Of a stretch of 64,000 nt of DNA, positions 9,354 to 18,193 are shown piece after piece. The position numbers were made by a program, and so were the translations under genes. The notes below the pieces were generated by a model, which worked only from the letters and a program-made list of their open reading frames with translations, was not told the DNA's origin and did no database searches. The DNA lies in contig CAJXQJ010000007.1 in NCBI GenBank assembly GCA_913058245.1, positions 1-64,000 on the forward strand. Direction: 5' to 3'. How positions within the stretch are numbered: the first letter of the stretch is position 1; each line of letters begins with the position of its first letter. The stretch comes from an uncultured Colwellia sp. (lineage in GTDB: Bacteria; Pseudomonadota; Gammaproteobacteria; Enterobacterales; Alteromonadaceae).

Positions 9354-10703
9354 ATGGAAAAGTTGTTAATTGTAGACGACGATAAAGGTATTCAAAAGCA
9401 ACTCAAATGGAGTTTATCTGATTACGAAGCTATTTTAGCGGGTGATAGAGAAAGTGCTGTTGCGGCTGTACGTAGACATGAGCCAAAAGTTGTCACATTA
9501 GATTTAGGTTTGCCGCCGGATGAAACTAATGCCTCTGAAGGATTAGCAGCGTTACAAGAAATTCTGACTATCGCCCCTCATACTAAAGTGATTGTTATTA
9601 CTGGTAATGATGATCGTACAAATGCTTTAACTGCAATAGCAGCTGGTGCTTATGATTTTTATCAAAAGCCGGTTGACACTGAGGTTATTAACGTCATTGT
9701 TTCGCGAGCGTTTAGTGTTGCCGCTATTGAAGAAGAAAACCGGAAAATGCGAGCAGTTGCCGGTAGTGACATTGGTATTATTGGTAATAGCGAGAGCATT
9801 GATAGATTACGAATGATGGTTAAACGTATCGCGCCAACTGAAATTACTGCCTTGTTGTTAGGCGAAAGTGGAACGGGTAAGGAAGTAACCGCTAATGCTG
9901 TCCATTTAGCAAGTGATCGAAAAAAGAAGCCATTTATTGCCATTAATTGTGCGTCTATTCCAGAAACTTTACTTGAAAGTGAATTATTTGGTTTTGAAAA
10001 AGGCGCTTTCACTGGCGCACATCGCACAACCAAAGGCAAAATTGAGTGTGCGGAAGGCGGTACATTATTTCTTGATGAAATAGGCGATATGCCATACAAC
10101 CTGCAAGCAAAACTGTTACGTTTTCTCCAAGAGAAACGTATTGAGAGATTGGGTGGTAGGCAAGAAATTGCGGTTGATGTTAGGGTTGTTTGTGCGACAA
10201 ATCAAAACTTAGAAGAAATGGTGGCAGAGAAAACTTTCCGGGAAGACTTATTTTACCGAGTTAGTGAAATTACTTTGAATATTCCGCCATTACGAGATCG
10301 TGATGAAGATGTCATAATATTAGCACAGTATTTTTTGCAGCTTTATGCAACCGAGTATAAACGTAATGTAAAAAGTTTCTCGGAAGATGCGCTAAGCGCT
10401 ATTAAATCGCATCAATGGCCTGGCAATATACGAGAGTTGCAAAATAAAGTGAAAAGCTCTGTTATTATGACGACAGGGCGTCAGGTAACAGCATTTGACC
10501 TTGGTTTCTTTGATCATAAAGATACTAACTTTGAATTATCATTGAACTTGCGTACTGTTAGGGAGAAGGCTGAGTCTATTGCTATTCAAAAAGCCTATGC
10601 ATTGGCTGATGGTAATATGTCAAAAACATCTGAGTTGCTCGGTGTCACGCGTCCAACCTTGTATTCTTTAATTGAGAAATACGAATTAGCAATTAATGCT
10701 TAA
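9354..10703 (+). CDS. prsR: PEP-CTERM system sigma-54 response regulator PrsR
   Basis: NtrC-type activator, 449 residues, partner of PrsK. It has a receiver domain with the phospho-acceptor Asp50 (TLDLGLPPDE), a sigma-54-interacting AAA+ domain with Walker A GESGTGKE (about 170-177), the sigma-54 contact loop GAFTGA (about 217-222) and Walker B GGTLFLDEIGD, and a Fis-type helix-turn-helix at the end (MSKTSELLGVTRPTLYSLIEKY region). Expected targets are -24/-12 promoters of PEP-CTERM genes; one is seen at 37639-37654. A ribosome-binding site AAGGA precedes the ATG. The gene ends at a strong bidirectional terminator. Confidence 0.95.
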   Translation: MEKLLIVDDDKGIQKQLKWSLSDYEAILAGDRESAVAAVRRHEPKVVTLDLGLPPDETNASEGLAALQEILTIAPHTKVIVITGNDDRTNALTAIAAGAYDFYQKPVDTEVINVIVSRAFSVAAIEEENRKMRAVAGSDIGIIGNSESIDRLRMMVKRIAPTEITALLLGESGTGKEVTANAVHLASDRKKKPFIAINCASIPETLLESELFGFEKGAFTGAHRTTKGKIECAEGGTLFLDEIGDMPYNLQAKLLRFLQEKRIERLGGRQEIAVDVRVVCATNQNLEEMVAEKTFREDLFYRVSEITLNIPPLRDRDEDVIILAQYFLQLYATEYKRNVKSFSEDALSAIKSHQWPGNIRELQNKVKSSVIMTTGRQVTAFDLGFFDHKDTNFELSLNLRTVREKAESIAIQKAYALADGNMSKTSELLGVTRPTLYSLIEKYELAINA

Positions 10704-10746
10704 TTTCATTATGTTGTAATTAATGTAACGCTAATTACCAGAACTA

Positions 10747-10772
10747 AAAAAACCGCACTTATGCGGTTTTTT
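10747..10772. terminator. Bidirectional terminator between prsR and the ATPase gene
   Basis: A perfect stem (AAAAAACCGCA at 10747-10757 with TGCGGTTTTTT at 10762-10772) has a CTTA loop. A and T runs on both sides let it act for prsR on the plus strand and for the export operon on the minus strand. Confidence 0.9.
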
Positions 10773-10789
10773 AATGAGTTCAATAATAG

Positions 10790-11821
10790 TTATTTTTCAG
10801 CGTCACTTGCGGTATCGGTATATACTCGGCTTTTATGTTTTAGCATTTTATCGACATAGCGCGCCATTTTAATTTTTTCTTTAATGCTGGTTTCTAATAT
10901 GTCTTCAACTTCACGAAGAACGTCTTTAATACTTTCAACTTTCTCCGCGGAATTAACAACTACTTGGTTTGGTTCGCTACTTTGCAATTGCTCTGAGTTT
11001 AATGAACCTGTTAGTTCAACTTCCATTTCTTGAGCAACTTCATTGATAGCATCAGTATTGATATTTTCTAACTCTTCTAAAAAGCCGAACAGCAATAGTC
11101 GATCAACGAAAATGTTAATTTTTCTAGGTACACCTAAGGTTTTTTCATGAATTAGTTCAAATGCAGCTGTCGAGAATACTTCCTCTTTATTGCATCCAGC
11201 TTGATGCAAGCGATGGTTTATATACTCTTTAACTTCTTCTTTCGATAAAGGTTTTAAATGTGCTGAAGCAATAATACGTTGGCGAAATTGCTCCATATTC
11301 GGCGCTTGAATAATGCCTTTAAGCTCTTCTTGGCCAAGTAAAAAGCTTTGAATAAGCGGCTTGTTATCTAACTGAAAGTTAGACAGCATACGCAGCTCTT
11401 CAACGGTTTCGCTAGGCAAGTTTTGTGCTTCATCAACAATTAACAAAGCACGCTTACCTTGCTGATGCAGCTGAACAAGAAACGTCTCAATGCCTTGCAG
11501 TAAATCGGCTTTACTATCCCCAGTGACGGTAATATTAAACTCTGACACTACCAGTTCAAGCAATTCTTGCGGGTTAAGTTTTGTTGTTACTAGTTGCGCC
11601 GCTACTATGCTGGCGTCACCTAAGTTGTTTAACAAATTTCGAGCAATAGTTGTTTTACCTGTGCCAATTGGACCGGTAACGACAATGAAGCCTTCACCTT
11701 GATCTAAACCATACTGTAAATAGGATAAAGCACGTTGGTGATGGCTTGAAGCAAAGAAGAACCTTGGGTCAGGGCTTAACTGAAATGGTCTTTCTTTAAA
11801 GCCATAATAATTTTCATACAT
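10790..11821 (-). CDS. XrtA/PEP-CTERM system-associated ATPase (ExeA-like)
   Basis: Cytoplasmic AAA-type ATPase of the ExeA/GspA kind seen in exosortase A loci, 343 residues. It starts with the family signature MYENYYGFKERPFQLSPDP, then Walker A GPIGTGKTT (about 51-59), Walker B ALLIVDEAQN and an arginine-bearing QFRQRIIAS sensor region. The C-terminal part is charged and probably helical. It is the last gene of the minus-strand export operon, 4 bases after the outer-membrane protein gene. Its role in exopolysaccharide export or assembly is inferred from conserved linkage, not from known chemistry. Confidence 0.9.
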   Translation of the reverse strand: MYENYYGFKERPFQLSPDPRFFFASSHHQRALSYLQYGLDQGEGFIVVTGPIGTGKTTIARNLLNNLGDASIVAAQLVTTKLNPQELLELVVSEFNITVTGDSKADLLQGIETFLVQLHQQGKRALLIVDEAQNLPSETVEELRMLSNFQLDNKPLIQSFLLGQEELKGIIQAPNMEQFRQRIIASAHLKPLSKEEVKEYINHRLHQAGCNKEEVFSTAAFELIHEKTLGVPRKINIFVDRLLLFGFLEELENINTDAINEVAQEMEVELTGSLNSEQLQSSEPNQVVVNSAEKVESIKDVLREVEDILETSIKEKIKMARYVDKMLKHKSRVYTDTASDAEK

Positions 11822-11825
11822 ACTA

Positions 11826-13427
11826 CTAGAAACCTTTGGTAATTTTGGCGCTTATGCGACCTTCTTTATAATTAAGTGAGAAATCGCTAGAGCTCCTATT
11901 CAGATAACTCAGATCAAAGTTGAAAGAGAAAGTACTGTTTAATGATTTTTCATAGCCTATTTGATAACGACGATATCTATCTAATCTTTCTTGCTCGGTA
12001 TTTAGTTGCAAATTGGTGTCTGTGTACGATAACTCAAGATTTATATTAGAGCGGCCGCTTACTTTACGTTTAATGCTAAAGCGCAAATGGCTATTTTCAT
12101 CTTCAATACGTGTGTCTAAGTTTTCTCTATTTTGTCTCCGTGCTACTACAGTGAATGTAGTTCTGGGCAAGGTAAGTGTTGAATTCCAATTAAGGGTTTT
12201 GTTAATCGAAAAGAAGGTATCTTCTGCTAATTCAAAATCGGACACAGTTGTCAGTTGAAAACCATCGGGTGCTATTGTGCTACCGTCTTGAACAATACAT
12301 TCGGTAATATCTTCAATCACACCAGAAGATGGACACCAAAATTGACCTATTACAATAGGAATAAAGTTATTACGAGTTAAGGTTTGCACATCTTCCACGT
12401 AACTGAGCGTATTGGCTAAGCGCTTATTTCTGTGCTGGAAATCTAAACCATAGCTATCGCCATAAAAACGTTCAGAGTAGTTTGCTTCTAGCTGTGTGCG
12501 CTCTGAAGGTTCCCATCTTATTTTTGCGTTGATATATTCTTCTTGGGTTTTGCCATCAATATCAAGTTTATTGCCTATTGGCTTATTATAAGAGGCGTCT
12601 ATATATAAACGGTTTGATATTAACCAGCGAGCACCAGCACCATAGGAGTTAGATTTAATTGAGCGATTACCGCTGTTAACATTGCCACTATTGTCTTCAT
12701 CATAGTAGCGAATAAATGGGTTAATTTTAAAATCCGTGATTAAGCCAATTATAGCTTCTGTTTTTAACAGCTCACCTTCATTACCATTGTTTTTAAGTTT
12801 GCTGTAACTGTGCTGAATATCCCAAAACGCATTACGTGCTGCACGACCGTTTCGGGTTCTTAATTCACTACTTAAACCATTACGATCACCAATATTATCT
12901 TCAGCATTGGTTTCGCGATATGTCGCTAATGCATTGACTATAAAGTCACTGTTGTTTATCGTATATTCAATACCGCCATTATAAGTTTCTACACGTACAG
13001 TATCTGCTGAAACTATATCAGCTAAGGCATTTTTACTGCCATTTCTCGCTTGATTACTAACATTTACGTTACCAATTAAGGTAATGCCGTTAGGCCATAG
13101 CTGGTAACGTATATCGCTCGCTAAAGTATGGTAATCATTATCTAGATCGTGATCATGACTATATAGTGCGTAGGTACTTTCAGAAACAAGATTAAAATCA
13201 AGTTGCTGTGCCTGATAAGTTGTGTCTATTAAAATACCGGCTTGGCTGACCAAGCTACTTTTTTCATTGCTGCGTACTAAATTAATATTATCGGTATAGG
13301 TTTCATCAAGCTTAATGCTTGGATCAAATTGCCAATCTCCAGCAAAAGCCAATTTAGAGCAGAATAGTGTTAGACAGAATACGCTAACGCTAATCTGCTG
13401 CGCCGTATCCGTAGCCATAATAGCCAT
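11826..13427 (-). CDS. XrtA/PEP-CTERM system-associated outer-membrane protein
   Basis: Predicted outer-membrane beta-barrel, 533 residues, of the TIGR03016-like family found in exosortase A loci. After a signal sequence (cleavage about LAFAGDW) it consists of alternating strands rich in aromatic and polar residues with a terminal aromatic residue (KGF). Such proteins are candidates for the polysaccharide exit channel. The chosen ATG overlaps the autokinase gene by 38 bases but has an AAGGA site 5 bases upstream. An internal ATG (third codon after the first) is the main alternative. Confidence 0.85.
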   Translation of the reverse strand: MAIMATDTAQQISVSVFCLTLFCSKLAFAGDWQFDPSIKLDETYTDNINLVRSNEKSSLVSQAGILIDTTYQAQQLDFNLVSESTYALYSHDHDLDNDYHTLASDIRYQLWPNGITLIGNVNVSNQARNGSKNALADIVSADTVRVETYNGGIEYTINNSDFIVNALATYRETNAEDNIGDRNGLSSELRTRNGRAARNAFWDIQHSYSKLKNNGNEGELLKTEAIIGLITDFKINPFIRYYDEDNSGNVNSGNRSIKSNSYGAGARWLISNRLYIDASYNKPIGNKLDIDGKTQEEYINAKIRWEPSERTQLEANYSERFYGDSYGLDFQHRNKRLANTLSYVEDVQTLTRNNFIPIVIGQFWCPSSGVIEDITECIVQDGSTIAPDGFQLTTVSDFELAEDTFFSINKTLNWNSTLTLPRTTFTVVARRQNRENLDTRIEDENSHLRFSIKRKVSGRSNINLELSYTDTNLQLNTEQERLDRYRRYQIGYEKSLNSTFSFNFDLSYLNRSSSDFSLNYKEGRISAKITKGF

Positions 13428-14250
13428 ACAAATCCTTATGAGATCTAATTGCTTTGTTAAGTACTAGCCCAATTGCCAAGTCTTCGTTTAAATGTTCCGT
13501 TGCCGATTTTATATCTGCGATTGCTGTTTTTGATTCTTCGACAACAATCAATGCTTGCCCCATTAAGTTTGCTAGTACTAGTGTTTCGGTGACACCAATC
13601 AAAGGTGGACAATCAAAAATAACTATCCGATCAGGGTAACGATTTGCGAGTTCGTTGGCTAATGCAGCCATTTTTTCACTTGCTAGTAGCTCATTAGATA
13701 AGTGATGCGGCTTTCCTGCTGGAATCAGCTTTAGCTTATCAATATCGGTATTGTAAATAATATCAGCGACACTTTCGGATTTGCCTAATAAATATTCAAT
13801 AATACCAGGAGAATCTTCAACGCCGAGTTCTCTGATAACACTGGGGCGTAACACATCGGCATCTATTAGAAGAACTGTTTTATCTTGCTCTAAGGCAATA
13901 CTTAGTGCCAAATTGATCGCGACAAAAGTTTTACCTTCATTCGGTTTGGCACTACTGACCATAATAAGGTTACTATTGTCTAGCGTTTTAGCGCCGCTGC
14001 CGAAAGCATTTTTGAGCAACTTTCGTTTTATTTGACGAAATTCATCTTTAATACTTTTACGAGTACCGTTGTCAATTAAGTATCCTCTTTCTGCTAAACT
14101 TTCTTTATCTAACGTTAGAGCTATTTTTTCATTAACAATAACGCTCTCAGGTGCAGTAGGTTTATTTTCAGTAACAGCTTTCGGCTCCTCCGTTGTGGTT
14201 TTGGCTTCCTTAGCTTGTTGTTTTGCTAGCGCTTTCTCAATAATGCTCAT
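13390..14250 (-). CDS. XrtA-associated tyrosine autokinase (BY-kinase)
   Basis: Cytoplasmic bacterial tyrosine kinase that works with the chain-length protein encoded just upstream (split, two-gene type). The 286 residues start MSIIEKALAKQQ as in exosortase-associated kinases, then a Walker A SSAKPNEGKTFVAINLA (about 98-114), Walker A' VLLIDADVLRPS, Walker B IVIFDCPPL and a C-terminal tyrosine cluster (DLYGYYGYGYG) that would be autophosphorylated. Phosphorylation cycling of such clusters controls polymer length and export. The tyrosine tail is coded in DNA that also encodes the start of the next gene. Confidence 0.93.
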   Translation of the reverse strand: MSIIEKALAKQQAKEAKTTTEEPKAVTENKPTAPESVIVNEKIALTLDKESLAERGYLIDNGTRKSIKDEFRQIKRKLLKNAFGSGAKTLDNSNLIMVSSAKPNEGKTFVAINLALSIALEQDKTVLLIDADVLRPSVIRELGVEDSPGIIEYLLGKSESVADIIYNTDIDKLKLIPAGKPHHLSNELLASEKMAALANELANRYPDRIVIFDCPPLIGVTETLVLANLMGQALIVVEESKTAIADIKSATEHLNEDLAIGLVLNKAIRSHKDLYGYYGYGYGAAD

Positions 14251-14253
14251 GAT

Positions 14254-15846
14254 CTATAATACTCCTCTGATCGGCGCTTTAATTAATTCTGGCGCTACGG
14301 CGTAGACAACGAAAAGTGCCAATAGCATTAGCAAGAAAATGTTGGAAGCGATAAATATCAATGTTTTTCTTTTATGCCATTGCTGTAACCCTAAGTTTTC
14401 TGATGCTGAGACGATGCCAAATACAGGGATACCAGTACTTTTTGATACTTGACTACTTGAAGTAACTACAGGATTAATCTGGCTAAAAAGTAAAGACAAG
14501 CCAATACCAACACCAAAACCAACAACGGTCACGGCAAATAAAAACAAAATGCGTTTAGGCCCAGCTGGCTCTGTCGGTGCGCGAGGAGGGTCAATGACTC
14601 GAAATTGGATCGGGTTCGTTGATTCATCAGCTTGCTGAGCCAATTGTGCTGTTTCTTTGCGGTTAAGTAGTTCTTCGTACTTATCTTTAGTGATTTCATA
14701 GCCGCGGTTAAGGGATGTTAACTCTGCTTCGATTTCAGGCAGAATATGAATTTTACTTTCAAGTTCCTTCACTTGTCCGCGGTAATCTTCAGCGCGAACT
14801 GTTGTCGAGGCTACCTGATTTTCCAATTGGTTAATTTGAATTTGCAACTGTTGAATAACAGGGTTTTGACTGGTTGCTAAATTGCTACTGTCACCACCTT
14901 TAGCTGAATGCAAATATTCATCAATTTCCTTAGCTCTTTGCTCATTTAAGTGGGTTAGTCGACGATTTACTTCTTTAACATCTGGATGCTTTTCAGTATA
15001 TCTAAGTTGCAGTGAATCCAGTGTAGCCTCTAATTCTGAAATACGTTCATCATAGGTAGTTTGAATACTATTTGAGTTTTTAATTTTATTTTGTGGATTG
15101 CTGATATTACTTGGTGCAGCATCTAACTGTGTCTTTGCTGACGCTAATTGTGTTTCTTGTTCTCGAAGGCTCAAGTCAACAATTTTAAGCTGTTCTTTAA
15201 CAACGTTTAACTTTTGATAGTAGCCGCCATATTGATCTGGTAACACATCACTATATTTTTGCTTAAAGTCGGTTAAACGTGATTCCGCTGCCAGTAAGCG
15301 GTTCTCGTAGTCTTTAATTTGTGTATCTAAAAACTTTTGTGCAGAGTCTGAATCACTACGGTTTTCCCCTAAGGTATTTTCGATAAATACAGTTAATGCC
15401 GAGTTAACAACGTTTTTAGCTGTTTCTGGATCTTTATTTCGGTAAGTAATGGTAAAGATATTCTCTTTACGTCCACCAGTTTTACGGATAATTATGTCTG
15501 TTCTTAAATCTTCTATGAGTTCTTCGTATGCTTCTGGTGTGGCCGCTTGAACATCTAGATCGGTCATGCGAGTAATCCGCTCTAAATTAGGACGGCTTAG
15601 TAACGTCTTAATCATCAAACGAATTTGTACTTCTGGGTTTGTTTCAACTGTTAAGCCTTTTAATAGTGGCCCAAGAATAGACTGTGTATCTGCATATACA
15701 CGGGCTTCTGATTCATAAACATTATCTAATTGCGAAACAAATACCCACGCTAAAGGACAAATTAGCCATGTTGATACCATGATAAAGCGACGCTTTAACC
15801 AAATGCCCTTAAGGTAGTCTAAAATATCTTCAATAATTTCTTGCAT
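14254..15846 (-). CDS. XrtA system polysaccharide chain-length determinant (Wzz-like)
   Basis: Inner-membrane polysaccharide co-polymerase, 530 residues. One membrane helix lies near residues 20-40 (FIMVSTWLICPLAWVFV), followed by the Wzz domain, a long periplasmic coiled coil (about 165-400, many Glu/Gln/Leu heptads), then a proline-rich segment (DPPRAPTEPAGPKR) just before the second helix (FLFAVTVVGFGVGIGLSLLF) and a third hydrophobic stretch near the end. It is 4 bases upstream of the autokinase, its expected partner. An AGAGG site precedes the ATG. Confidence 0.93.
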   Translation of the reverse strand: MQEIIEDILDYLKGIWLKRRFIMVSTWLICPLAWVFVSQLDNVYESEARVYADTQSILGPLLKGLTVETNPEVQIRLMIKTLLSRPNLERITRMTDLDVQAATPEAYEELIEDLRTDIIIRKTGGRKENIFTITYRNKDPETAKNVVNSALTVFIENTLGENRSDSDSAQKFLDTQIKDYENRLLAAESRLTDFKQKYSDVLPDQYGGYYQKLNVVKEQLKIVDLSLREQETQLASAKTQLDAAPSNISNPQNKIKNSNSIQTTYDERISELEATLDSLQLRYTEKHPDVKEVNRRLTHLNEQRAKEIDEYLHSAKGGDSSNLATSQNPVIQQLQIQINQLENQVASTTVRAEDYRGQVKELESKIHILPEIEAELTSLNRGYEITKDKYEELLNRKETAQLAQQADESTNPIQFRVIDPPRAPTEPAGPKRILFLFAVTVVGFGVGIGLSLLFSQINPVVTSSSQVSKSTGIPVFGIVSASENLGLQQWHKRKTLIFIASNIFLLMLLALFVVYAVAPELIKAPIRGVL

Positions 15847-15884
15847 TCCCGACCTCTAAAACAGGTAAATATACTTAATCGAAC

Positions 15885-16520
15885 TTAAAACCATGTTTCA
15901 GGTATTACAATAATATCGCCGGGTAGTACGTCGACATTGGCATTAATTTGACCATTTTTGATTAAATCTTCAATAAAAATGTCATACTGCTTTTGTTGAC
16001 CATTTTCTACTCGCACTAATACAGCACCGTTGCCGTTGGCAAATTCTGTTAAACCGCCAACACGTATCATCACATCGAGTAATGTCATATGTTGAGTATA
16101 ATTTATTGCTTGTGGTTCGGCGGCTTCACCAATAACACGAATTTGCTCGCTAAATGGGCCAACAAAACTATTAACGGTTACAGTAACAACAGGATCTCGA
16201 AGATAGGTACCTAGTATCTCTTCAATAGAACGTGCTAACTCTGTTGGTGTTTTGCCTGATACTGGAATATCTTCCACAAGAGATGTTGTGATCATGCCAT
16301 CAGGGCGAACAATAAATGTGCCTGAAACTTCAGGGTTACGCCAAACAAATATGTTAACTACATCGCCAGCACCAATAAGATATTTATATGATGCAACATC
16401 AACAGTATTTGATTGATGTAATGTAGCAGGGGGCAATGTTGGTGAACTACACCCTGAGATAATGTAACCAAGCATTAGAAATATTATTGCTTTTATTGTA
16501 TTAGTCATACGTTTTTCCAT
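15885..16520 (-). CDS. XrtA system exopolysaccharide export lipoprotein (Wza-like)
   Basis: Outer-membrane polysaccharide export protein of the short exosortase-associated type, 211 residues. A lipoprotein signal ends in the lipobox IISGC (Cys about residue 24). The Poly_export domain begins YLIGAGDVVNIFVWRNPEVSGTFIVRPDG and is followed by a SLBB-like domain (VIGEAAEPQAINYTQHMTLLDVMIRVGG). It is first in the minus-strand operon that ends with the ATPase. The site AAGAAGG lies 8 bases before the chosen ATG, which favours it over an internal ATG four codons in. Confidence 0.93.
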   Translation of the reverse strand: MEKRMTNTIKAIIFLMLGYIISGCSSPTLPPATLHQSNTVDVASYKYLIGAGDVVNIFVWRNPEVSGTFIVRPDGMITTSLVEDIPVSGKTPTELARSIEEILGTYLRDPVVTVTVNSFVGPFSEQIRVIGEAAEPQAINYTQHMTLLDVMIRVGGLTEFANGNGAVLVRVENGQQKQYDIFIEDLIKNGQINANVDVLPGDIIVIPETWF

Positions 16521-16745
16521 GGTATCAACCTTCTTATTTACAACTGTTTTTTGTATAAGCTATCAGATTGTATTTTATTTTTACTCATGATGCACATTAT
16601 TTAATTTCTGTAAATATTTTGTAATTGAACGAATTTAAATAACCTCTTGTTTACATTTCTTGATGGATCAATTCTAATATACAACTTAAAATAAAAACTA
16701 AATGTCGCTGGTTTGTTTTCTCTGTGAAAGGAATTTCTTGACCTT

Positions 16746-18155
16746 ATGTCTAGCCCTAAATTTCGTGACTTGTCTGCTGGCAGTAAATCTCTAGTATTGA
16801 TTGAGTTTGTTTGCTTTGCAGGTGCGTTGCTGCTCAGCATATATTTGAACAATGTATTTCAATTTATCTCACATACGGTGCAAGATGTTGCGATAAACAT
16901 TCTATTTATTCACGCGATTGTATTTGCATTGGTTGTGCAACTATCCTCGTTGGCAATGGGTTTATATAATTCTAAATTACGAGAAAATTTTCGTGGTGTT
17001 GTTAGGCGGTTATTAGTATCCGTCGCGATAGGCTTTTTTATCGCATCTTTAATTAACCCGTTTTACGGGCAGGGTGCGCTGGCGATTGAATTACTAGCCA
17101 TTTCTTCTTTAATGAGTTTGATCTTTGCTTGTGCTGTCAGATACTTAACGTTACAAATTGACTTCTTTGGCTTTAATAAACGTAATGTTCTGGTGCTAGG
17201 TTCGGGTGAAAGAGCTTCAATAATTGAAAAACGCATGCGTCGAGATGTTGATAGACAGGGCTTCTTCATGCACGGTTTTGTTATTATGAACGGCGATGCT
17301 GAAAATGGTATTGTTAATGAAAATCGCATTGTGCTCGATGGTTCATTGGTAAATTATGCTCTCGAACATCAAATAGATGAAATTGTTGTCGCCAATGATG
17401 AACGAAGAGATAATTTGCCGGTTGATGAACTTTTTGCTTGTAAAATTCGAGGGGTGGAAGTTACAGAAATTCTCGATTTTATAGAACGTGAAACTGGGCA
17501 AATAGCTGTTAATCTCATTTACCCGAGTTGGGTGATCTATTCTAATGGTTTTGCATCAGCAAACCACCTTCGAAATACTTTAGACTGGGTATTTAATGCT
17601 AGCATGGGTTTTGTTTTGCTTTTATTAACGTGGCCTGTAATGTTAATCACCACTATTTTAATAAAACTTGACGAAGGCTTGAAGGCACCGATATTTTATT
17701 TTCAGGAACGTGTTGGGTTAGATGGGCAGGCATTTAATATTGTCAAATTTAGAAGTATGCGTGTAGATGCTGAAAAGAACGGCGCACAAATGGCTTCTGA
17801 AAATGATGATAGAACGACAAAGATTGGTAAATTTATTCGTAAATATAGAATTGATGAATTACCTCAAATATACAATGTGATGCGTGGGGATATGGGCTTT
17901 GTGGGACCTCGCCCTGAGCGCCCGGAGTTTGTCCAGCAACTGATTAAAAATATTCCGTATTACAATGAACGCCATAATGTTAAGCCAGGTTTAACTGGTT
18001 GGGCTCAACTTAAGTACCCATACGGCGCTACGGAAGAAGATTCACTTGAAAAATTAAAATACGACTTATATTACATTAAGCATCGTAGTTTTATGTTAGA
18101 TCTGCTTATTTTAATTCGTACTGTTGAAATAGTACTGTTTGGCAAGGGTAGGTAG
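16746..18155 (+). CDS. Exosortase-associated polyprenyl-phosphate sugar-1-phosphate transferase
   Basis: Initiating glycosyltransferase that would place the first sugar phosphate on undecaprenyl phosphate at the inner membrane, 469 residues, TIGR03013-like. The N-terminal half has four hydrophobic segments and a nucleotide-binding-like region (NVLVLGSGERAS). One further helix (about 280-305) leads to the catalytic sugar-transferase domain with FNIVKFRSMRVDAE, YRIDELPQIYNVMRGDMGF and GPRPERPEF. It is first in the long plus-strand assembly operon and divergent from the export operon. The 225 bases between them hold no sigma-54 site that I can see. Confidence 0.93.
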   Translation: MSSPKFRDLSAGSKSLVLIEFVCFAGALLLSIYLNNVFQFISHTVQDVAINILFIHAIVFALVVQLSSLAMGLYNSKLRENFRGVVRRLLVSVAIGFFIASLINPFYGQGALAIELLAISSLMSLIFACAVRYLTLQIDFFGFNKRNVLVLGSGERASIIEKRMRRDVDRQGFFMHGFVIMNGDAENGIVNENRIVLDGSLVNYALEHQIDEIVVANDERRDNLPVDELFACKIRGVEVTEILDFIERETGQIAVNLIYPSWVIYSNGFASANHLRNTLDWVFNASMGFVLLLLTWPVMLITTILIKLDEGLKAPIFYFQERVGLDGQAFNIVKFRSMRVDAEKNGAQMASENDDRTTKIGKFIRKYRIDELPQIYNVMRGDMGFVGPRPERPEFVQQLIKNIPYYNERHNVKPGLTGWAQLKYPYGATEEDSLEKLKYDLYYIKHRSFMLDLLILIRTVEIVLFGKGR

Positions 18156-18193
18156 TTGTTACAACCTTCATCAAGCAAGAAAAGGGAAATGCT

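Noticed and set aside
16521-16745. Sigma-54 promoters between the divergent export and assembly operons
   Set aside because: No element with GG-N10-GC spacing near the consensus was found in this gap.
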